This document shows positions 44,141 through 53,040 of a stretch of 64,000 nucleotides of DNA, one piece after another (the first letter of the stretch is position 1; each line of letters begins with the position of its first letter). The notes under the pieces are model-generated. The model did not search any database. It was not told the DNA's origin and worked only from the letters and a program-made list of their open reading frames with translations. Origin of the DNA: Halorubrum salinarum (GTDB lineage: Archaea; Halobacteriota; Halobacteria; Halobacteriales; Haloferacaceae); the NCBI RefSeq assembly GCF_013267195.1, contig NZ_CP053941.1, positions 1,798,001 through 1,862,000 of the forward strand, written 5' to 3'. The translations under genes and the position numbers were made by a program.

Positions 44141-46587
44141 GCGCCGGACCGCTCGAACGGCTGGCGAGCGCCGTCGGCCGCGTCCTCCCCGACGCGGTCC
44201 GCCGGCGGTACGCCGCCAAGTTCGCGCTCGCGTTCCTCGTCGTCGCCGCGGTCGTCGCGGCCGGCGGGGCGTTCACGTACCTCCAGACCGGGGACGCCGT
44301 AGAGACCGACGCCACGACCCAGCTTGCGGAGACGAGCGGGCTCCAGGCGGACGCGATCGGCTCGTGGACCGAGCGGATGACCACCCAGACCCGGTCGATG
44401 TCCGCGGCCGACGAGCTCCGGTCCGACCGCCGCGCGGCGGCGTACGTCCTGTTGAAAGACCAGCTGCTCTCCGAGGACATCGTCAGCATCCACCTCGTCG
44501 ACGCGGCGCAGGACCGCGTCGTCGCCAGCACGGAGCGGCCCCTGGAGGGGCGCGCGCCGAGCGAGCTGAACGCACCGTGGAGCGACGCGGACGTGCCCGA
44601 GGGAGTCGGCGAGAACGACCGCGTCTGGCGCTCCGCCCGGTCGTACCGCTCGCCCGTGCTCAACGACCGGCCGGTGATGGCGTTCGCCAGCTCCGTGCCG
44701 CGGGCCGACGGCCGGTACCTCGTCGTGGTGACGCGGATCCAGCCGCAGCTCGAACGGATCCAGGACACAGACACCGGCGAGGAGACGACGATCCTCAACG
44801 CCGCGGGCGAGACCGTGCTGGACATCGACGGGACGGTCGACGGCGACCGCCACGCGGAGGGGATCGCGGCGGTCCGCGACGGCAACGCCACGACCGCGAC
44901 GACGATCGGCGACGACGAGGTCCACGCGTACGCGGCCGTGCCCGGCACCGACTGGGTGGCGGTGACGAGCGTCGCGAAGTCGACGGCGTTCGCCGTGCGC
45001 AACGACGTGGGGAACTCGGTGCTGCTGTTGCTCCTCCTCACGCTCGCGTCGCTCGGGGCAGTCGGCGTCGTCTTGGGCGGGCGCACGGTCGTCCCCCTCG
45101 CGCGGCTCCGCGACCGCGCCGAGCGGATCGAGTCCGGCGATCTCGACGTCGACCTGTCGACCGGCCGCGTCGACGAGATCGGGCGGCTGTTCACCAGCTT
45201 CGCCGAGATGCGCGACGCGCTCCGCGAGCGGATCGCGGAGGCGGAGACCGCCGCCGACGAGGCCGAGGCGGCCCGCGAGGAGGCCGAGGCCGTCACCCGC
45301 GACATGGAGGCGCGGGCGGCCGACTACAGCGAGGTGATGGGCGCCGTCGCCGACGGCGACCTCACCCGCCGGATAGACCCCGACGCGGACCGCGAGGCGA
45401 TGCGCGAGATCGCCGAGGAGTTCAACGACATGGTCGCGCAGCTGGAGCGGACGACCGCGCGCGTCGCCGCCTTCGCCGGCGAGGTCGACGACGCCAGCGC
45501 GGAGCTGGCGGCGGGCGCCGACGAGGTCGAGACCGCGAGCGGGACCGTCAGCGAGCAGATCCAGGAGATCGCGGACGGCGCGGTCCGACAGGACGAGCGG
45601 CTCGACTCGGTCAGCGACGAGATGAGCGACCTCTCGGCGAGCATCGAGGAGGTGGCGTCGTCCGCGGCGTCCGTCGCCGAGACCGCCGAGGCCGCCTCCG
45701 AGCGCGGCGAGGCGGGGCGCGAGGCCGCCGCCGAGGCGCTCGACGAGATGGACGCGATCGAGGCCCGCTCCGCGGCCGCGGTCGAGCAGATGGAGGCCCT
45801 CGACGAGCGCATGGACGAGATCGACGAGGTCGTCGAGTTCATCACGGACGTGGCCGAGCAGACGAACATCCTCGCGCTCAACGCCTCGATCGAGGCCGCC
45901 CGCGCCGGCGAGGCCGGCGAGGGCTTCGCGGTCGTCGCCGACGAGGTCAAGGAACTCGCGGAGGAGACGCAGGAGGCGGCCGCCGAGATCGAGTCGGAGA
46001 TCGCTGCGGTCCGCGAGGAGACCGACGAGACCGTCGCGGACATCCGCGAGACGAACGCCCGGATCGACGAGGGGTCGGACACCGTCCGCGAGGCGTCGTC
46101 GTCGCTGGAGGCGGTCGTCGACGCTGTCGAGGAGACGAACCACGGCGTCCAGGAGATCAGCGAGGCGGCGGAGGACCAGGCGCGGTCGACCCAGCGCGCG
46201 GTCGAGGGAGTCGAGGACGTCGCCGAGGTGAGCGGCGAGGTCGCGAGCGGCTCCGAGCAGGTGTCCGCGGCCGCCGAGGAGCAGACCGCAACCGTCACCA
46301 CCATCGCGGAGAACGCGGACCGGCTCCGCGACCAGGCCGCGTCGCTCTCGGAGTCGGTCTCGGCGTTCGAGGTCGACGTCGCGCCCGAGGAGATCGAGGG
46401 CGCGGAGGCGGACGGCGCCGGCACCGACGGTACGGACCTCGGAGCGCCGGCCGAGACGGAGAGCGACTCGCCGGCCGGGACGGAGAGCGACTCGCCGGCC
46501 GAGACGGAGAGTGACTCGGCGGGCGATCCCGGTCTCGCCGCCGACGGCGACGGCCGGGACCGGCCTGCCGACGGCGACGACGCCTAG
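44137..46587 (+). CDS. Methyl-accepting chemotaxis transducer (halobacterial Htr)
   Basis: An 816-residue transducer. A transmembrane helix at about 27-50 is followed by a Cache-like extracellular domain (about 50-285). A second helix ([21 protein letters not shown]) and a HAMP domain follow. The long coiled-coil signalling domain (about 400-740) contains the conserved tip around [43 protein letters not shown]. The acidic tail has a 24-bp triplet repeat. The start overlaps the BMP gene stop. The pairing of a binding lipoprotein with a transducer is the arrangement known from BasB/BasT and CosB/CosT of Halobacterium. The BMP ligand type here predicts nucleoside sensing. Confidence 0.94.
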   Translation: MSAGPLERLASAVGRVLPDAVRRRYAAKFALAFLVVAAVVAAGGAFTYLQTGDAVETDATTQLAETSGLQADAIGSWTERMTTQTRSMSAADELRSDRRAAAYVLLKDQLLSEDIVSIHLVDAAQDRVVASTERPLEGRAPSELNAPWSDADVPEGVGENDRVWRSARSYRSPVLNDRPVMAFASSVPRADGRYLVVVTRIQPQLERIQDTDTGEETTILNAAGETVLDIDGTVDGDRHAEGIAAVRDGNATTATTIGDDEVHAYAAVPGTDWVAVTSVAKSTAFAVRNDVGNSVLLLLLLTLASLGAVGVVLGGRTVVPLARLRDRAERIESGDLDVDLSTGRVDEIGRLFTSFAEMRDALRERIAEAETAADEAEAAREEAEAVTRDMEARAADYSEVMGAVADGDLTRRIDPDADREAMREIAEEFNDMVAQLERTTARVAAFAGEVDDASAELAAGADEVETASGTVSEQIQEIADGAVRQDERLDSVSDEMSDLSASIEEVASSAASVAETAEAASERGEAGREAAAEALDEMDAIEARSAAAVEQMEALDERMDEIDEVVEFITDVAEQTNILALNASIEAARAGEAGEGFAVVADEVKELAEETQEAAAEIESEIAAVREETDETVADIRETNARIDEGSDTVREASSSLEAVVDAVEETNHGVQEISEAAEDQARSTQRAVEGVEDVAEVSGEVASGSEQVSAAAEEQTATVTTIAENADRLRDQAASLSESVSAFEVDVAPEEIEGAEADGAGTDGTDLGAPAETESDSPAGTESDSPAETESDSAGDPGLAADGDGRDRPADGDDA
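46453..46524 (+). repeat. Three 24-bp in-frame tandem repeats in the transducer tail
   Basis: gagacggagagcgactcgcc-type units repeat at 46453-46476, 46477-46500 and, diverged, 46501-46524. They encode (E/G)TESDSPA octapeptides in the acidic C-terminal tail. Copy number may vary between strains by slippage. Confidence 0.85.
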
Positions 46588-47249
46588 TCCGCCGACCGCG
46601 TCTCGCCGCCGGCCTCGGGGTGTCCCTCGACGATGGCGACCCCCGACGAGGCGCCGATCCGGACCGCGCCCGCGTCGAGCATCGCCGTCGCCTCCTCGTA
46701 GGAGCCGACGCCGCCGGAGGCCTTCACCGGCAGGTACTCGCTCATCAGCTCGACGTCGGCGAGCGTCGCGCCGCCGTCGGCGAAGCCGGTCGAGGTCTTC
46801 ACCATGTCGGCGTCGGCGGCGACCGCGGCCTCGCAGGCGCGGCGCTTCTCGGCGTCGTCGAGGAGCGCGGTCTCGATGATCACCTTCACCGGGACCGGCA
46901 CGGCCGCGACCACGTCCGCGAGCTCGTCGGCGACCGCGCCGTCGTCGCCCGCCTTCAGCCGCCCGACGTTGATCACGAGGTCGACCTCGTCGGCGCCCGC
47001 CTCCCAGGCCGTGACCGCCTCGTCGCGTTTCACCTCCGGGGCGTGCTGGCCGTGCGGGAACCCGACCACCGTGGCGATCGTCTCGGGCGCGTTCTCGTAG
47101 TCGGCCGCCTCCGCGACGTAACACGGCGGGATACAGGCGTTCATGCCGTGGGCGGCGGCCTCGTCGAGAACGGTCCGGGTGTCGTCCCAGGTCGTCTCCG
47201 GACCGAGGACGGTGTGGTCGATGCTGGCGGCGAACTCCTCGCGGTTCAT
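46584..47249 (-). CDS. deoC: Deoxyribose-phosphate aldolase
   Basis: A 221-residue DeoC. Markers are [34 protein letters not shown], the Schiff-base Lys in [10 protein letters not shown], and the second Lys in [10 protein letters not shown]. It splits 2-deoxyribose-5-phosphate to glyceraldehyde-3-phosphate and acetaldehyde in deoxynucleoside catabolism. It is convergent with the transducer gene, and the two stop codons overlap in a CTAG at 46584-46587. The start [12 protein letters not shown] at 47249 is typical. A longer frame to 47294 adds an Arg-rich non-family stretch. Confidence 0.94.
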   Translation of the reverse strand: MNREEFAASIDHTVLGPETTWDDTRTVLDEAAAHGMNACIPPCYVAEAADYENAPETIATVVGFPHGQHAPEVKRDEAVTAWEAGADEVDLVINVGRLKAGDDGAVADELADVVAAVPVPVKVIIETALLDDAEKRRACEAAVAADADMVKTSTGFADGGATLADVELMSEYLPVKASGGVGSYEEATAMLDAGAVRIGASSGVAIVEGHPEAGGETRSAD

Positions 47250-47316
47250 GGGTCTCCCCTCGCGGCGCGGCCTCAAAGGCGTGCTGGGTCGCACCGCCGG
47301 CTCCGGGCGAGCGACG

Positions 47317-47330
47317 CTGAAAAAACGCGG
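47317..47330 (-). terminator. Possible T-run terminator downstream of hsp20
   Basis: On the minus strand, CGCGTTTTTTCAGC lies about 75 bases after the hsp20 stop codon. A T-run of six in GC-rich DNA is the usual archaeal termination signal. It also lies in the upstream region of deoC. Confidence 0.4.
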
Positions 47331-47403
47331 CTACGGACGAGAAACGAGGGACGGAACACGGACGGCCGCCGACCGGCGGCTCACCGGCCGGCGGGGGTCC
47401 GGC

Positions 47404-47772
47404 TCAGCTCTCGATCTCGATCTCCGTGCCGGAGACGGCGTCCTCGACGGTCACGGGGAGCCGCACCGTCAGGATGCCGTTCCGGTACTCGGCCCGGATG
47501 CCGTCCTCGTCGATCGCCTTCGGGAAGCGGAACCGCCGGTGGTACGTCCGGCGGGTCCCGCGCCGCTCGTCCTCGTGCTCGCCGGCGACGTTGAGCACGC
47601 CGTCGTTCCACGAGGCGGTGATCTCGGCGGGGTCGAACCCAGGCAGTTCGACCGAGAGGACGAACTCGCCGTCCTCCTCGTACAGTTCGTAGTCGTTGCT
47701 ACCGGATTCGAACAGTCGGCTCGGGAAGTCGAGTCCTTGCGTCCACGTGTTCGCCGGTTCGAGCATGGGCAT
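47404..47772 (-). CDS. Hsp20/alpha-crystallin family small heat shock protein
   Basis: A 122-residue small heat shock protein. The alpha-crystallin domain (about 25-115) has YELYEEDGEFVLSVELPGFDPAEIT, HRRFRFPKAIDEDGIRAEYRNGILTVRLP (the conserved GILT), and a short C-terminal extension. These are ATP-independent holdases for unfolded proteins. The ATG at 47772 is preferred over an internal ATG at 47766 because a Shine-Dalgarno-like GAGGTGGTC sits at 47785-47777, with a 7-base gap after the core. Confidence 0.92.
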   Translation of the reverse strand: MPMLEPANTWTQGLDFPSRLFESGSNDYELYEEDGEFVLSVELPGFDPAEITASWNDGVLNVAGEHEDERRGTRRTYHRRFRFPKAIDEDGIRAEYRNGILTVRLPVTVEDAVSGTEIEIES

Positions 47773-47776
47773 TGCT

Positions 47777-47823
47777 GACCACCTCGAACTCAGTTAGTAG
47801 TAGGGCGGCGATTCTATAAAAAT
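47777..47823 (-). promoter_or_regulatory. Promoter and Shine-Dalgarno element of hsp20
   Basis: On the minus strand, ATTTTTATAGAAT (47823-47811) is a TATA box that predicts a start near 47792 and a ~20-base leader. Within the leader, GAGGTGGTC (47785-47777) resembles the archaeal anti-16S consensus. This is one of few genes in the window with a clear SD-bearing leader. Confidence 0.6.
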
Positions 47824-47956
47824 CCAACGAATTTTGGGGGTAATTAACAACCGCTTTCGGACGGCGGACCGCCCCGGCGAACGGGCTCGTTCCCGGACGG
47901 TCGGTAAGGTGTGACGCGTTCGGTTGGATATTTCTCCAACGTTCTCGCGATCGCCC

Positions 47957-47967
47957 CGGATTTATTT
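47957..47967 (+). promoter_or_regulatory. TATA element for the class III aminotransferase
   Basis: CCGGATTTATTTCG has TTTATT at 47961-47966, 24 bases before the ATG at 47990, which fits a leaderless message. Confidence 0.55.
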
Positions 47968-47989
47968 CGTCCGCGTGCCACCCCGACGC

Positions 47990-49330
47990 ATGGATCGCGA
48001 CACCGCCACGCCCGCCGTCTCGGACCTCCCCGGCGAGCGCGCTCGCGAGTGGGTCGACTACCACCACGAGTCGGCAGCGCCGAGCACCTACGTCTACGAG
48101 TTCGTCTGGGACCGTACCGCCCCCGCCGAGGGCCCGTTCTGTACCGACGTCGACGGCAACGTCCTCATGGACTTCACCAGCCACGTCGCCGCCGCGCCGC
48201 TCGGCTACAACAACCCGCTGATCATGGACCGGCTCGCGGAGTTCGACCTCGTGGACCCCCTGAAGATCGCCGGCCAGGACTTCTACGCCGCCGGCGGCCC
48301 CGCGCCCGGGGACGGGATCCCCGGCTCGTCGGGGCTCATGGACCGGCTCACCGACCTCACGAGCCACTACGACATGGACACCGTCTTCCTCTCGAACTCC
48401 GGCGCGGAGGCGGTCGAGAACGCCATCAAGATCGCCTACGACGCCTCCGACGGCGCGAAGTACGCGATCACCTTCGACGGGGCGTTCCACGGCCGGACGC
48501 TCGGCGCGCTCTCGCTCAACCGCTCGAAGTCGGTGTACCGCCGCGACTTCCCCGAGGTCAGCGGCGTCACGGAGGTCCCGTTCTGCGAGGACCGGACCTG
48601 CTCGCCCGAGACCTGCTCGTGCGGCTTCTTCGCCGACGGCGTCTCCCGGCTCCGGCGGAAGCTCGACCCGAAGCGGGGGAACGTCCACCCGGACGACGTG
48701 GCGTACCTGATCATGGAGCCGATCCAGGGCGAGGGCGGCTACCGGTTCCCCTCCGAGGCGTTCACCGACGAGATCGCCGCGCTCGCCGACGAGCACGACA
48801 TCACGGTGATCGCCGACGAGATCCAGACTGGCGTCGGGCGCACCGGCGAGATGTGGGGCTCCGACCACTACGCGTACGACCCGGACGTGATCGCGAGCGC
48901 GAAGGGGCTCCGCGTGGGCGCGACCGTCTCGCGGAGCGACGTGTTCCCCGAGGAGACCGGCCGGCTCTCCTCGACGTGGGGTGCCGGCGACGTGATCGCC
49001 GCCGCGCAGGGCGCGCTCACCCTCGACGCCATCGAAGAGGCCGACCTGATGACCAACGCCGTCGCCCGCGGCCGGCAGTTCAAAGAGACGATGCGCGACG
49101 CCGCCCTCGACCCCGTCGAGGACGTGCGCGGGAAGGGGCTGCTGCTCGCCGTCGAGTTCGACACGAAGGAGCGGCGGGACGCGGTCGTCGACGAGGCGTT
49201 CGCTCGCGGCCTCCTCACGCTCGCGTGCGGCCACAAGGTCCTCCGGATCCTTCCGCCGCTCGACGTCACCGAACGCGAGATCGACCTCGGCGCCGACCTC
49301 CTCACGGACGCGATCGAAGCGGCGACGTAG
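47990..49330 (+). CDS. Class III PLP aminotransferase with a cysteine cluster
   Basis: A 446-residue class III aminotransferase. Features are MDFTSHVAAAPLGYNNP, LSNSGAEAVENAIKIAY (PLP phosphate), FDGAFHGRTLGALSLN, MEPIQGEGGY, VIADEIQTGVGRTGEMW (Asp against the PLP nitrogen) and DVIASAKGLRVG (PLP Lys). An insertion carries C199-x4-C204-x4-C209-x-C211 (FCEDRTCSPETCSCGF), which could bind zinc or an iron-sulfur cluster. GABA, acetylornithine or related substrates are possible. A longer ORF start at 47924 lies upstream of the TATA box and is rejected. Confidence 0.9.
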   Translation: MDRDTATPAVSDLPGERAREWVDYHHESAAPSTYVYEFVWDRTAPAEGPFCTDVDGNVLMDFTSHVAAAPLGYNNPLIMDRLAEFDLVDPLKIAGQDFYAAGGPAPGDGIPGSSGLMDRLTDLTSHYDMDTVFLSNSGAEAVENAIKIAYDASDGAKYAITFDGAFHGRTLGALSLNRSKSVYRRDFPEVSGVTEVPFCEDRTCSPETCSCGFFADGVSRLRRKLDPKRGNVHPDDVAYLIMEPIQGEGGYRFPSEAFTDEIAALADEHDITVIADEIQTGVGRTGEMWGSDHYAYDPDVIASAKGLRVGATVSRSDVFPEETGRLSSTWGAGDVIAAAQGALTLDAIEEADLMTNAVARGRQFKETMRDAALDPVEDVRGKGLLLAVEFDTKERRDAVVDEAFARGLLTLACGHKVLRILPPLDVTEREIDLGADLLTDAIEAAT

Positions 49331-49348
49331 GCTCGACGTCGTCGTTCG

Positions 49349-49999
49349 CTATCGGTCCGCGTACCACTCCGCGAACTTCTCTAAGGCCCGGCCGCGGTGC
49401 GACACCGCGTTCTTGCGGTCGGTGTCCATCTCCGCGAACGTCTCGCCGTCGTGTTCGAAGATCGGGTCGTAGCCGAAGCCGCCGTCGCCCCGCGGCGCGA
49501 CGATCCGGCCCGGCACGTACCCCTCGAACAGCTTGACCGGGAGCGGGTCCGCTCCGCCCGCGTCGCCGCCGCTCGCGTCGTCCGCTCCGTCCGGCCCCGC
49601 CGCGGCGGCCGCGTCGCGGTCGCCTCGGTCCACCGGATCGGGGCTCGCGGCGAACCCCTCGCCGTCGCAGTAGCCGAGCACGCAGCGGAAGGCGGCGCGG
49701 CGGTCGTCGAGGTCGGCGGCGATGTCGTGGACGCGCTCGATCCCGAGCGTCTCCTCGACGTACGAGGAGTACGGGCCCGGGAAGCCGTCGAGGCCCTCGA
49801 CGAACAGCCCCGCGTCGTCGACGAGGACCGGCGCGTCGGCGTGGCGGTACGCCTCGCGCGCGCCCCGCGCCGCGATGAGGCCCAGCTCGTCGGCCTGGAC
49901 CTCCGCGTAGTCGAAGTCGAGCCGCTCCACCGAGCCGTCCGGGAGGTACCGCTCCGCCTCACGCACCTTCCCCGGGTTCGTCGTCACGTACCTGAGCAC
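49349..49999 (-). CDS. Non-canonical purine NTP pyrophosphatase (RdgB/HAM1)
   Basis: A 216-residue XTP/dITP diphosphatase that cleans damaged purine nucleotides. It starts VLRYVTTNPGKVREAERYL (the TxNxxK motif). It has PVLVDDAGLFVEGLDGFPGPYSSYVEETLG and the C-terminal FGYDPIFEHDGETFAEM and KNAVSHRGRAL (SHR). A Gly/Ala/Asp-rich insertion of about 35 residues (after GYCDGEGFAASPDPVDRG) precedes VKLFEGYVPG. The GTG at 49999 is the family start. Extension to 50101 gives Arg/Pro-rich residues. Confidence 0.93.
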   Translation of the reverse strand: MLRYVTTNPGKVREAERYLPDGSVERLDFDYAEVQADELGLIAARGAREAYRHADAPVLVDDAGLFVEGLDGFPGPYSSYVEETLGIERVHDIAADLDDRRAAFRCVLGYCDGEGFAASPDPVDRGDRDAAAAAGPDGADDASGGDAGGADPLPVKLFEGYVPGRIVAPRGDGGFGYDPIFEHDGETFAEMDTDRKNAVSHRGRALEKFAEWYADR

Positions 50000-50103
50000 G
50001 GATCGCCGTGGGCGCGCCGGCGACGAATAGGCGTCGGTCGCGGGCGGTCGCCGCGGCCGCCGACGGCAGCACGTTTTTGTCAGCGCGACTGAATCGGTCA
50101 CGT

Positions 50104-50511
50104 ATGTCCCTCCCCACGTTCGAGAAGAAGCGGCTCATCGGGCTCATCGCGATCCTCTCGTTCGGGCTCACGTCGCTTTTCGCCGTCCTCCTCCCGACCG
50201 CGCTGGGGCCGCTGATCCCGGCGACGTTCATCACCGGGTTCTTCATCCTGATCCCGCTGGTGCTGGTGCTGGGCGAGGACTTCCCGCTCGTCGCGGCCGA
50301 CGAGCCCGACGCGCCGGCCGCGAGCGACGCGACGGCCGAGCGGCCGGTGGCCGCGCTGCGCGACCGCTACGCGAGTGGCGAGATCGACGAGGCAGAGTTC
50401 GAGCGGCGGCTCGACCGCCTGCTCGCGACCGAGGACCTCGACGAGCGCCTCAACCGGGCCGAGCCCGCCCGCGGCGACCGGCGCCGGGAGCGCGACGTAG
50501 AATTGGAGTGA
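50104..50511 (+). CDS. SHOCT-domain membrane protein
   Basis: A 135-residue protein. Two hydrophobic helices (about 10-32 and 36-58, LIGLIAILSFGLTSLFAVLL and FITGFFILIPLVLVL) are followed by a linker and a SHOCT motif (LRDRYASGEIDEAEFERRLDRLLATEDLDERL). This two-helix plus SHOCT design is widespread in haloarchaea and has no known function. The start MSLPTFEKKR at 50104 fits. It is divergent from the XTPase gene. Confidence 0.88.
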   Translation: MSLPTFEKKRLIGLIAILSFGLTSLFAVLLPTALGPLIPATFITGFFILIPLVLVLGEDFPLVAADEPDAPAASDATAERPVAALRDRYASGEIDEAEFERRLDRLLATEDLDERLNRAEPARGDRRRERDVELE

Positions 50512-50524
50512 GTCGGCGCGGGGC

Positions 50525-51625
50525 TCAGGGGTCGACGCGGACGAGCCACGCCTCGGGGTCGTCGATCTCCGCCCCGGTCGGCAGGTTCTCGGCACGCTCC
50601 CACACCGCGCCCGCGGCCTCGATGCCGCGCTCGTCGGCGACGTGCCGGAAGAAGGCGGCGCCGCGCTCGTACTGCCGGCGCTTGAGCCCCAGCCCGAGCA
50701 GGCGCTGCGCGAGCCGCCGCACGGGCCCGCCGCCGCCGCGGCGCTCGTCGAGCTTCCGCCGGAGGTCCGCGTACTCGCCGTCGAACGCGCGGTCCATCAG
50801 CACCTCGGCGTACCCCTCGACCGCGGTCATCGCGGCCTGGAGCTCCGCGAACGCGTCTGGGTCGAGCCCGCGACCGGCCGTCCCCTCGACGCCGCCCGCG
50901 CCGCCGACCATGCCCTCCACCCCGCGCTCGACGCGCGATTCGAGGTACTCCGGGAGCCACGGCGCCGCGCCGAACTCGGCGGCGTGGGTCACCTCGTGGA
51001 ACGCGATCCAGCGGCGGAACCGGGGGTACCCAACGTCGAGCGCGCTCGCGACCGCGACGATGTTCGGATGGACGAAGTAGAGCCCGTGGTCGGCGTCCGG
51101 CTCGTCGGCGAGCAGGAGGGGGTCGTACTGGCCGAGGACGTTGCGCGCGAGGAACCCCAGCGCGAACGCCATCGACCCGGTGTTGGCGACCCGCGAGAGG
51201 TCCCGCGCGAACCCGGCGCCGGGCGCGGGCCCCACAGGGCCCGACGAGGCGTCGGGGAACACGTCCGGCGAGTCGGTGCCGGCGTCGCCGCCCGCGTCCG
51301 CGCCGATCCGACCGCCCGCGTCGCCCGCCGCGGCCGCCTCTATCGGGTCCATCACGCGCCGGAAGGTGTCGACGCTCGCGTCGATCCAGTGGTGGCGGTT
51401 CTGTACCTCCACGGTGTCGGGCACGTCGAACTCGATCCCGGCGACCTCGGCCAGCCGCGAGCGGGCGTCGCGAACGTCGCCTGCGTACCCCGCGCGCTCC
51501 GCGTCGGAGAGCGCGACCGATCCGGGGTCGGTGGCGTCCTTCGCGGCCGCCGCGGCCCGGTCCCAGTCGACGACGCCCGGCCCCTCGGCCTCGGCGACGG
51601 TCCGGACGCTTCGGAGGATGTCCAT
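50525..51625 (-). CDS. Zincin-like zinc-dependent protease (DUF2342/F420-biosynthesis-associated type)
   Basis: A 366-residue protein. The zinc motif HEVTH lies in RWIAFHEVTHAAEFGAAPWL (about residue 207-215), and a downstream Glu in VEGYAEVLMDRAF is the probable third ligand. The family belongs to the coenzyme-F420-associated zincins seen in actinobacteria and haloarchaea, with unproven function. A Gly/Ala/Asp-rich insertion (about 105-145) interrupts the N-terminal part. It is convergent with the SHOCT gene (13 bases between stops) and divergent from the M42 peptidase. Confidence 0.85.
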   Translation of the reverse strand: MDILRSVRTVAEAEGPGVVDWDRAAAAAKDATDPGSVALSDAERAGYAGDVRDARSRLAEVAGIEFDVPDTVEVQNRHHWIDASVDTFRRVMDPIEAAAAGDAGGRIGADAGGDAGTDSPDVFPDASSGPVGPAPGAGFARDLSRVANTGSMAFALGFLARNVLGQYDPLLLADEPDADHGLYFVHPNIVAVASALDVGYPRFRRWIAFHEVTHAAEFGAAPWLPEYLESRVERGVEGMVGGAGGVEGTAGRGLDPDAFAELQAAMTAVEGYAEVLMDRAFDGEYADLRRKLDERRGGGGPVRRLAQRLLGLGLKRRQYERGAAFFRHVADERGIEAAGAVWERAENLPTGAEIDDPEAWLVRVDP

Positions 51626-51724
51626 ACGGATCGGACGGGCGGGCGCCTCAAAGCGCTTGTGTCGACCGGTCGCGGCCGGATCCGACACCGACGTTTTCTT
51701 GCCGGCCGCCCCACAGCCACGGAC

Positions 51725-52801
51725 ATGGACGACGCGCGCAGAGCGTTCCTCGACGACCTCCTCGCGACGCCGAGCCCCTCGGGCTTCGAGACGGCCGCCC
51801 AGCGGGTGTGGACCGACTACGTCCGCGAGTTCGCGGACCGGGTCGAAACCGACGCGTACGGCAACGCTGTCGCGGTCCACGAGGGCGACCCCGACGCGCC
51901 GACGGTCGCGGTCACCGGCCACGCCGACGAGATCGGGTTCATCGTCCGCGACGTACTCGACGACGGCTTCCTCCGGATCGGGCGGATCGGCGGCTCCGAC
52001 CGCACCGTCTCGAAGGGCCAGCACGTCACGGTCCACGCCGACGAGCCGGTCCAGGGCGTCGTCGGGCAGACCGCGATCCACCTGCGGGACCAGGCGGACG
52101 ACGAGTACGAGGACGTCGCGGGCCAGTTCGTCGACATCGGCGCCGAGGACGCCGCCGAGGCGCGCGAGCACGTCGAGGTCGGCGACCCCGTCACGTTCTC
52201 GACGGGCCGTCGCGACCTCGTCGGCGACCGGATCGCCGCCCGCGGGGTCGACAACCGCGCCGGCGCGTGGGCGGCGGCGGAGGGGCTGCGACGCGCCGCC
52301 GAGCGCGACGTCGACGCCACGGTCTACGCCGTCTCGACGGTCCAGGAGGAGGTCGGCCTCCAGGGCGCGCGGATGGTCGGCGTCGACCTCGACGCCGTCG
52401 ACGCCTTCGTCGCGGTCGACGTCACCCACGCCACCGACAACCCTGACGTCGACCGCGAGCACCGCGGCCCGATCGAGCTCGGCGCCGGCCCGGTGATCGG
52501 CCGCGGCAGCGCGAACCACCCGGTCCTCGTGGACCTCGCCCGCGAGGCGGCCGCCGACGCCGGCGTCGACGTGCAGCTACAGGCGGCCGGCACCCGCACC
52601 GGCACCGACGCGGACGCGTTCTACACGGTCCGCGGCGGCACCCCGGCGCTCAACGTCTCGATCCCGAACCGGTACATGCACACGCCGGTCGAGGTGATCG
52701 ACACGGGGGACCTCGACGAGGTCGCCGACCTCCTCGCCGCTATCGGAGCCGCGGCGGGCGAGTACGCGGCCGGACCGGAGCCGTTCGCCGTCGACGTCTG
52801 A
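51725..52801 (+). CDS. M42-family metallo-aminopeptidase
   Basis: A 358-residue M42 peptidase (tetrahedral TET-type aminopeptidase/endoglucanase-like). Metal ligands are visible: VTGHADEIGF (H), ARGVDNRAGAW (bridging D), STVQEEVGLQGA (catalytic E, ligand E), VAVDVTHATD (D) and NRYMHTPVEVI (H). TET peptidases degrade peptides from proteasome products. The start MDDARRAFLDDLL at 51725 is leaderless-compatible. The protein would be cytosolic and dodecameric. Confidence 0.92.
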   Translation: MDDARRAFLDDLLATPSPSGFETAAQRVWTDYVREFADRVETDAYGNAVAVHEGDPDAPTVAVTGHADEIGFIVRDVLDDGFLRIGRIGGSDRTVSKGQHVTVHADEPVQGVVGQTAIHLRDQADDEYEDVAGQFVDIGAEDAAEAREHVEVGDPVTFSTGRRDLVGDRIAARGVDNRAGAWAAAEGLRRAAERDVDATVYAVSTVQEEVGLQGARMVGVDLDAVDAFVAVDVTHATDNPDVDREHRGPIELGAGPVIGRGSANHPVLVDLAREAAADAGVDVQLQAAGTRTGTDADAFYTVRGGTPALNVSIPNRYMHTPVEVIDTGDLDEVADLLAAIGAAAGEYAAGPEPFAVDV

Positions 52802-52849
52802 GCGCGCCCCGGCACGACAAACCGGGGCACGGCGGGGTCGAAACGGAAC

Positions 52850-52861
52850 TGTTTTACAATC
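52850..52861 (+). promoter_or_regulatory. Promoter of tRNA-Glu
   Basis: CGAAACGGAACTGTTTTACAATCC has a TTTTACAA TATA element (52853-52860) about 36 bases before the mature tRNA 5' end, with a purine-rich BRE before it. Confidence 0.55.
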
Positions 52862-52895
52862 CGCTCACCTACCGTTGATTGCGACGAACGGACGC

Positions 52896-52970
52896 GCTCT
52901 GGTGGTGTAGTCCGGCCAATCATCTTGCCCTCTCACGGCAAGGACCTGGGTTCAAATCCCAGCCGGAGCA
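52896..52970 (+). tRNA. tRNA-Glu (anticodon CUC)
   Basis: A 75-nt tRNA. The acceptor stem GCTCTGG pairs with CCGGAGC (one U-G). The anticodon arm is TTGCC-CTCTCAC-GGCAA, with CTC at positions 34-36. The T arm is CTGGG-TTCAAAT-CCCAG. The discriminator is A, and CCA is not encoded. No intron is present. The D arm GTGTAGTCCGGCCAATCAT is the same type as haloarchaeal tRNA-Glu. Confidence 0.96.
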
Positions 52971-52993
52971 TCCCGATTCTCGCGGCAGTTTTC

Positions 52994-53040
52994 CTCTGAG
53001 GCCCGGCCTCGGTCGTCCGGGCGAGGCGCCCGCCTCAGAG
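52994..53040. terminator. Strong 47-nt nested hairpin after tRNA-Glu
   Basis: CTCTGAGGC (52994-53002) pairs perfectly with GCCTCAGAG (53032-53040). Inside this, GCCTCG (53006-53011) pairs with CGAGGC (53022-53027). A TTTTC run lies just before the left arm (52989-52993). The hairpin may end tRNA transcription or be a small structured RNA. The 140-bp gap to the next gene has no ORF. Confidence 0.55.

Noticed and set aside
43807..47124. 1105-codon open frame on the minus strand
   Set aside because: It is antisense to the BMP and transducer genes. Its translation is Arg/Leu/Val/His-rich, typical of the complementary frame of GC-rich haloarchaeal genes. It also runs into deoC in the wrong frame.
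52896..52970. tRNA-Glu as an integration site with an adjacent element
   Set aside because: No integrase, no partial copy of the tRNA 3' end and no foreign-looking genes are seen nearby. Both flanks carry ordinary core genes.
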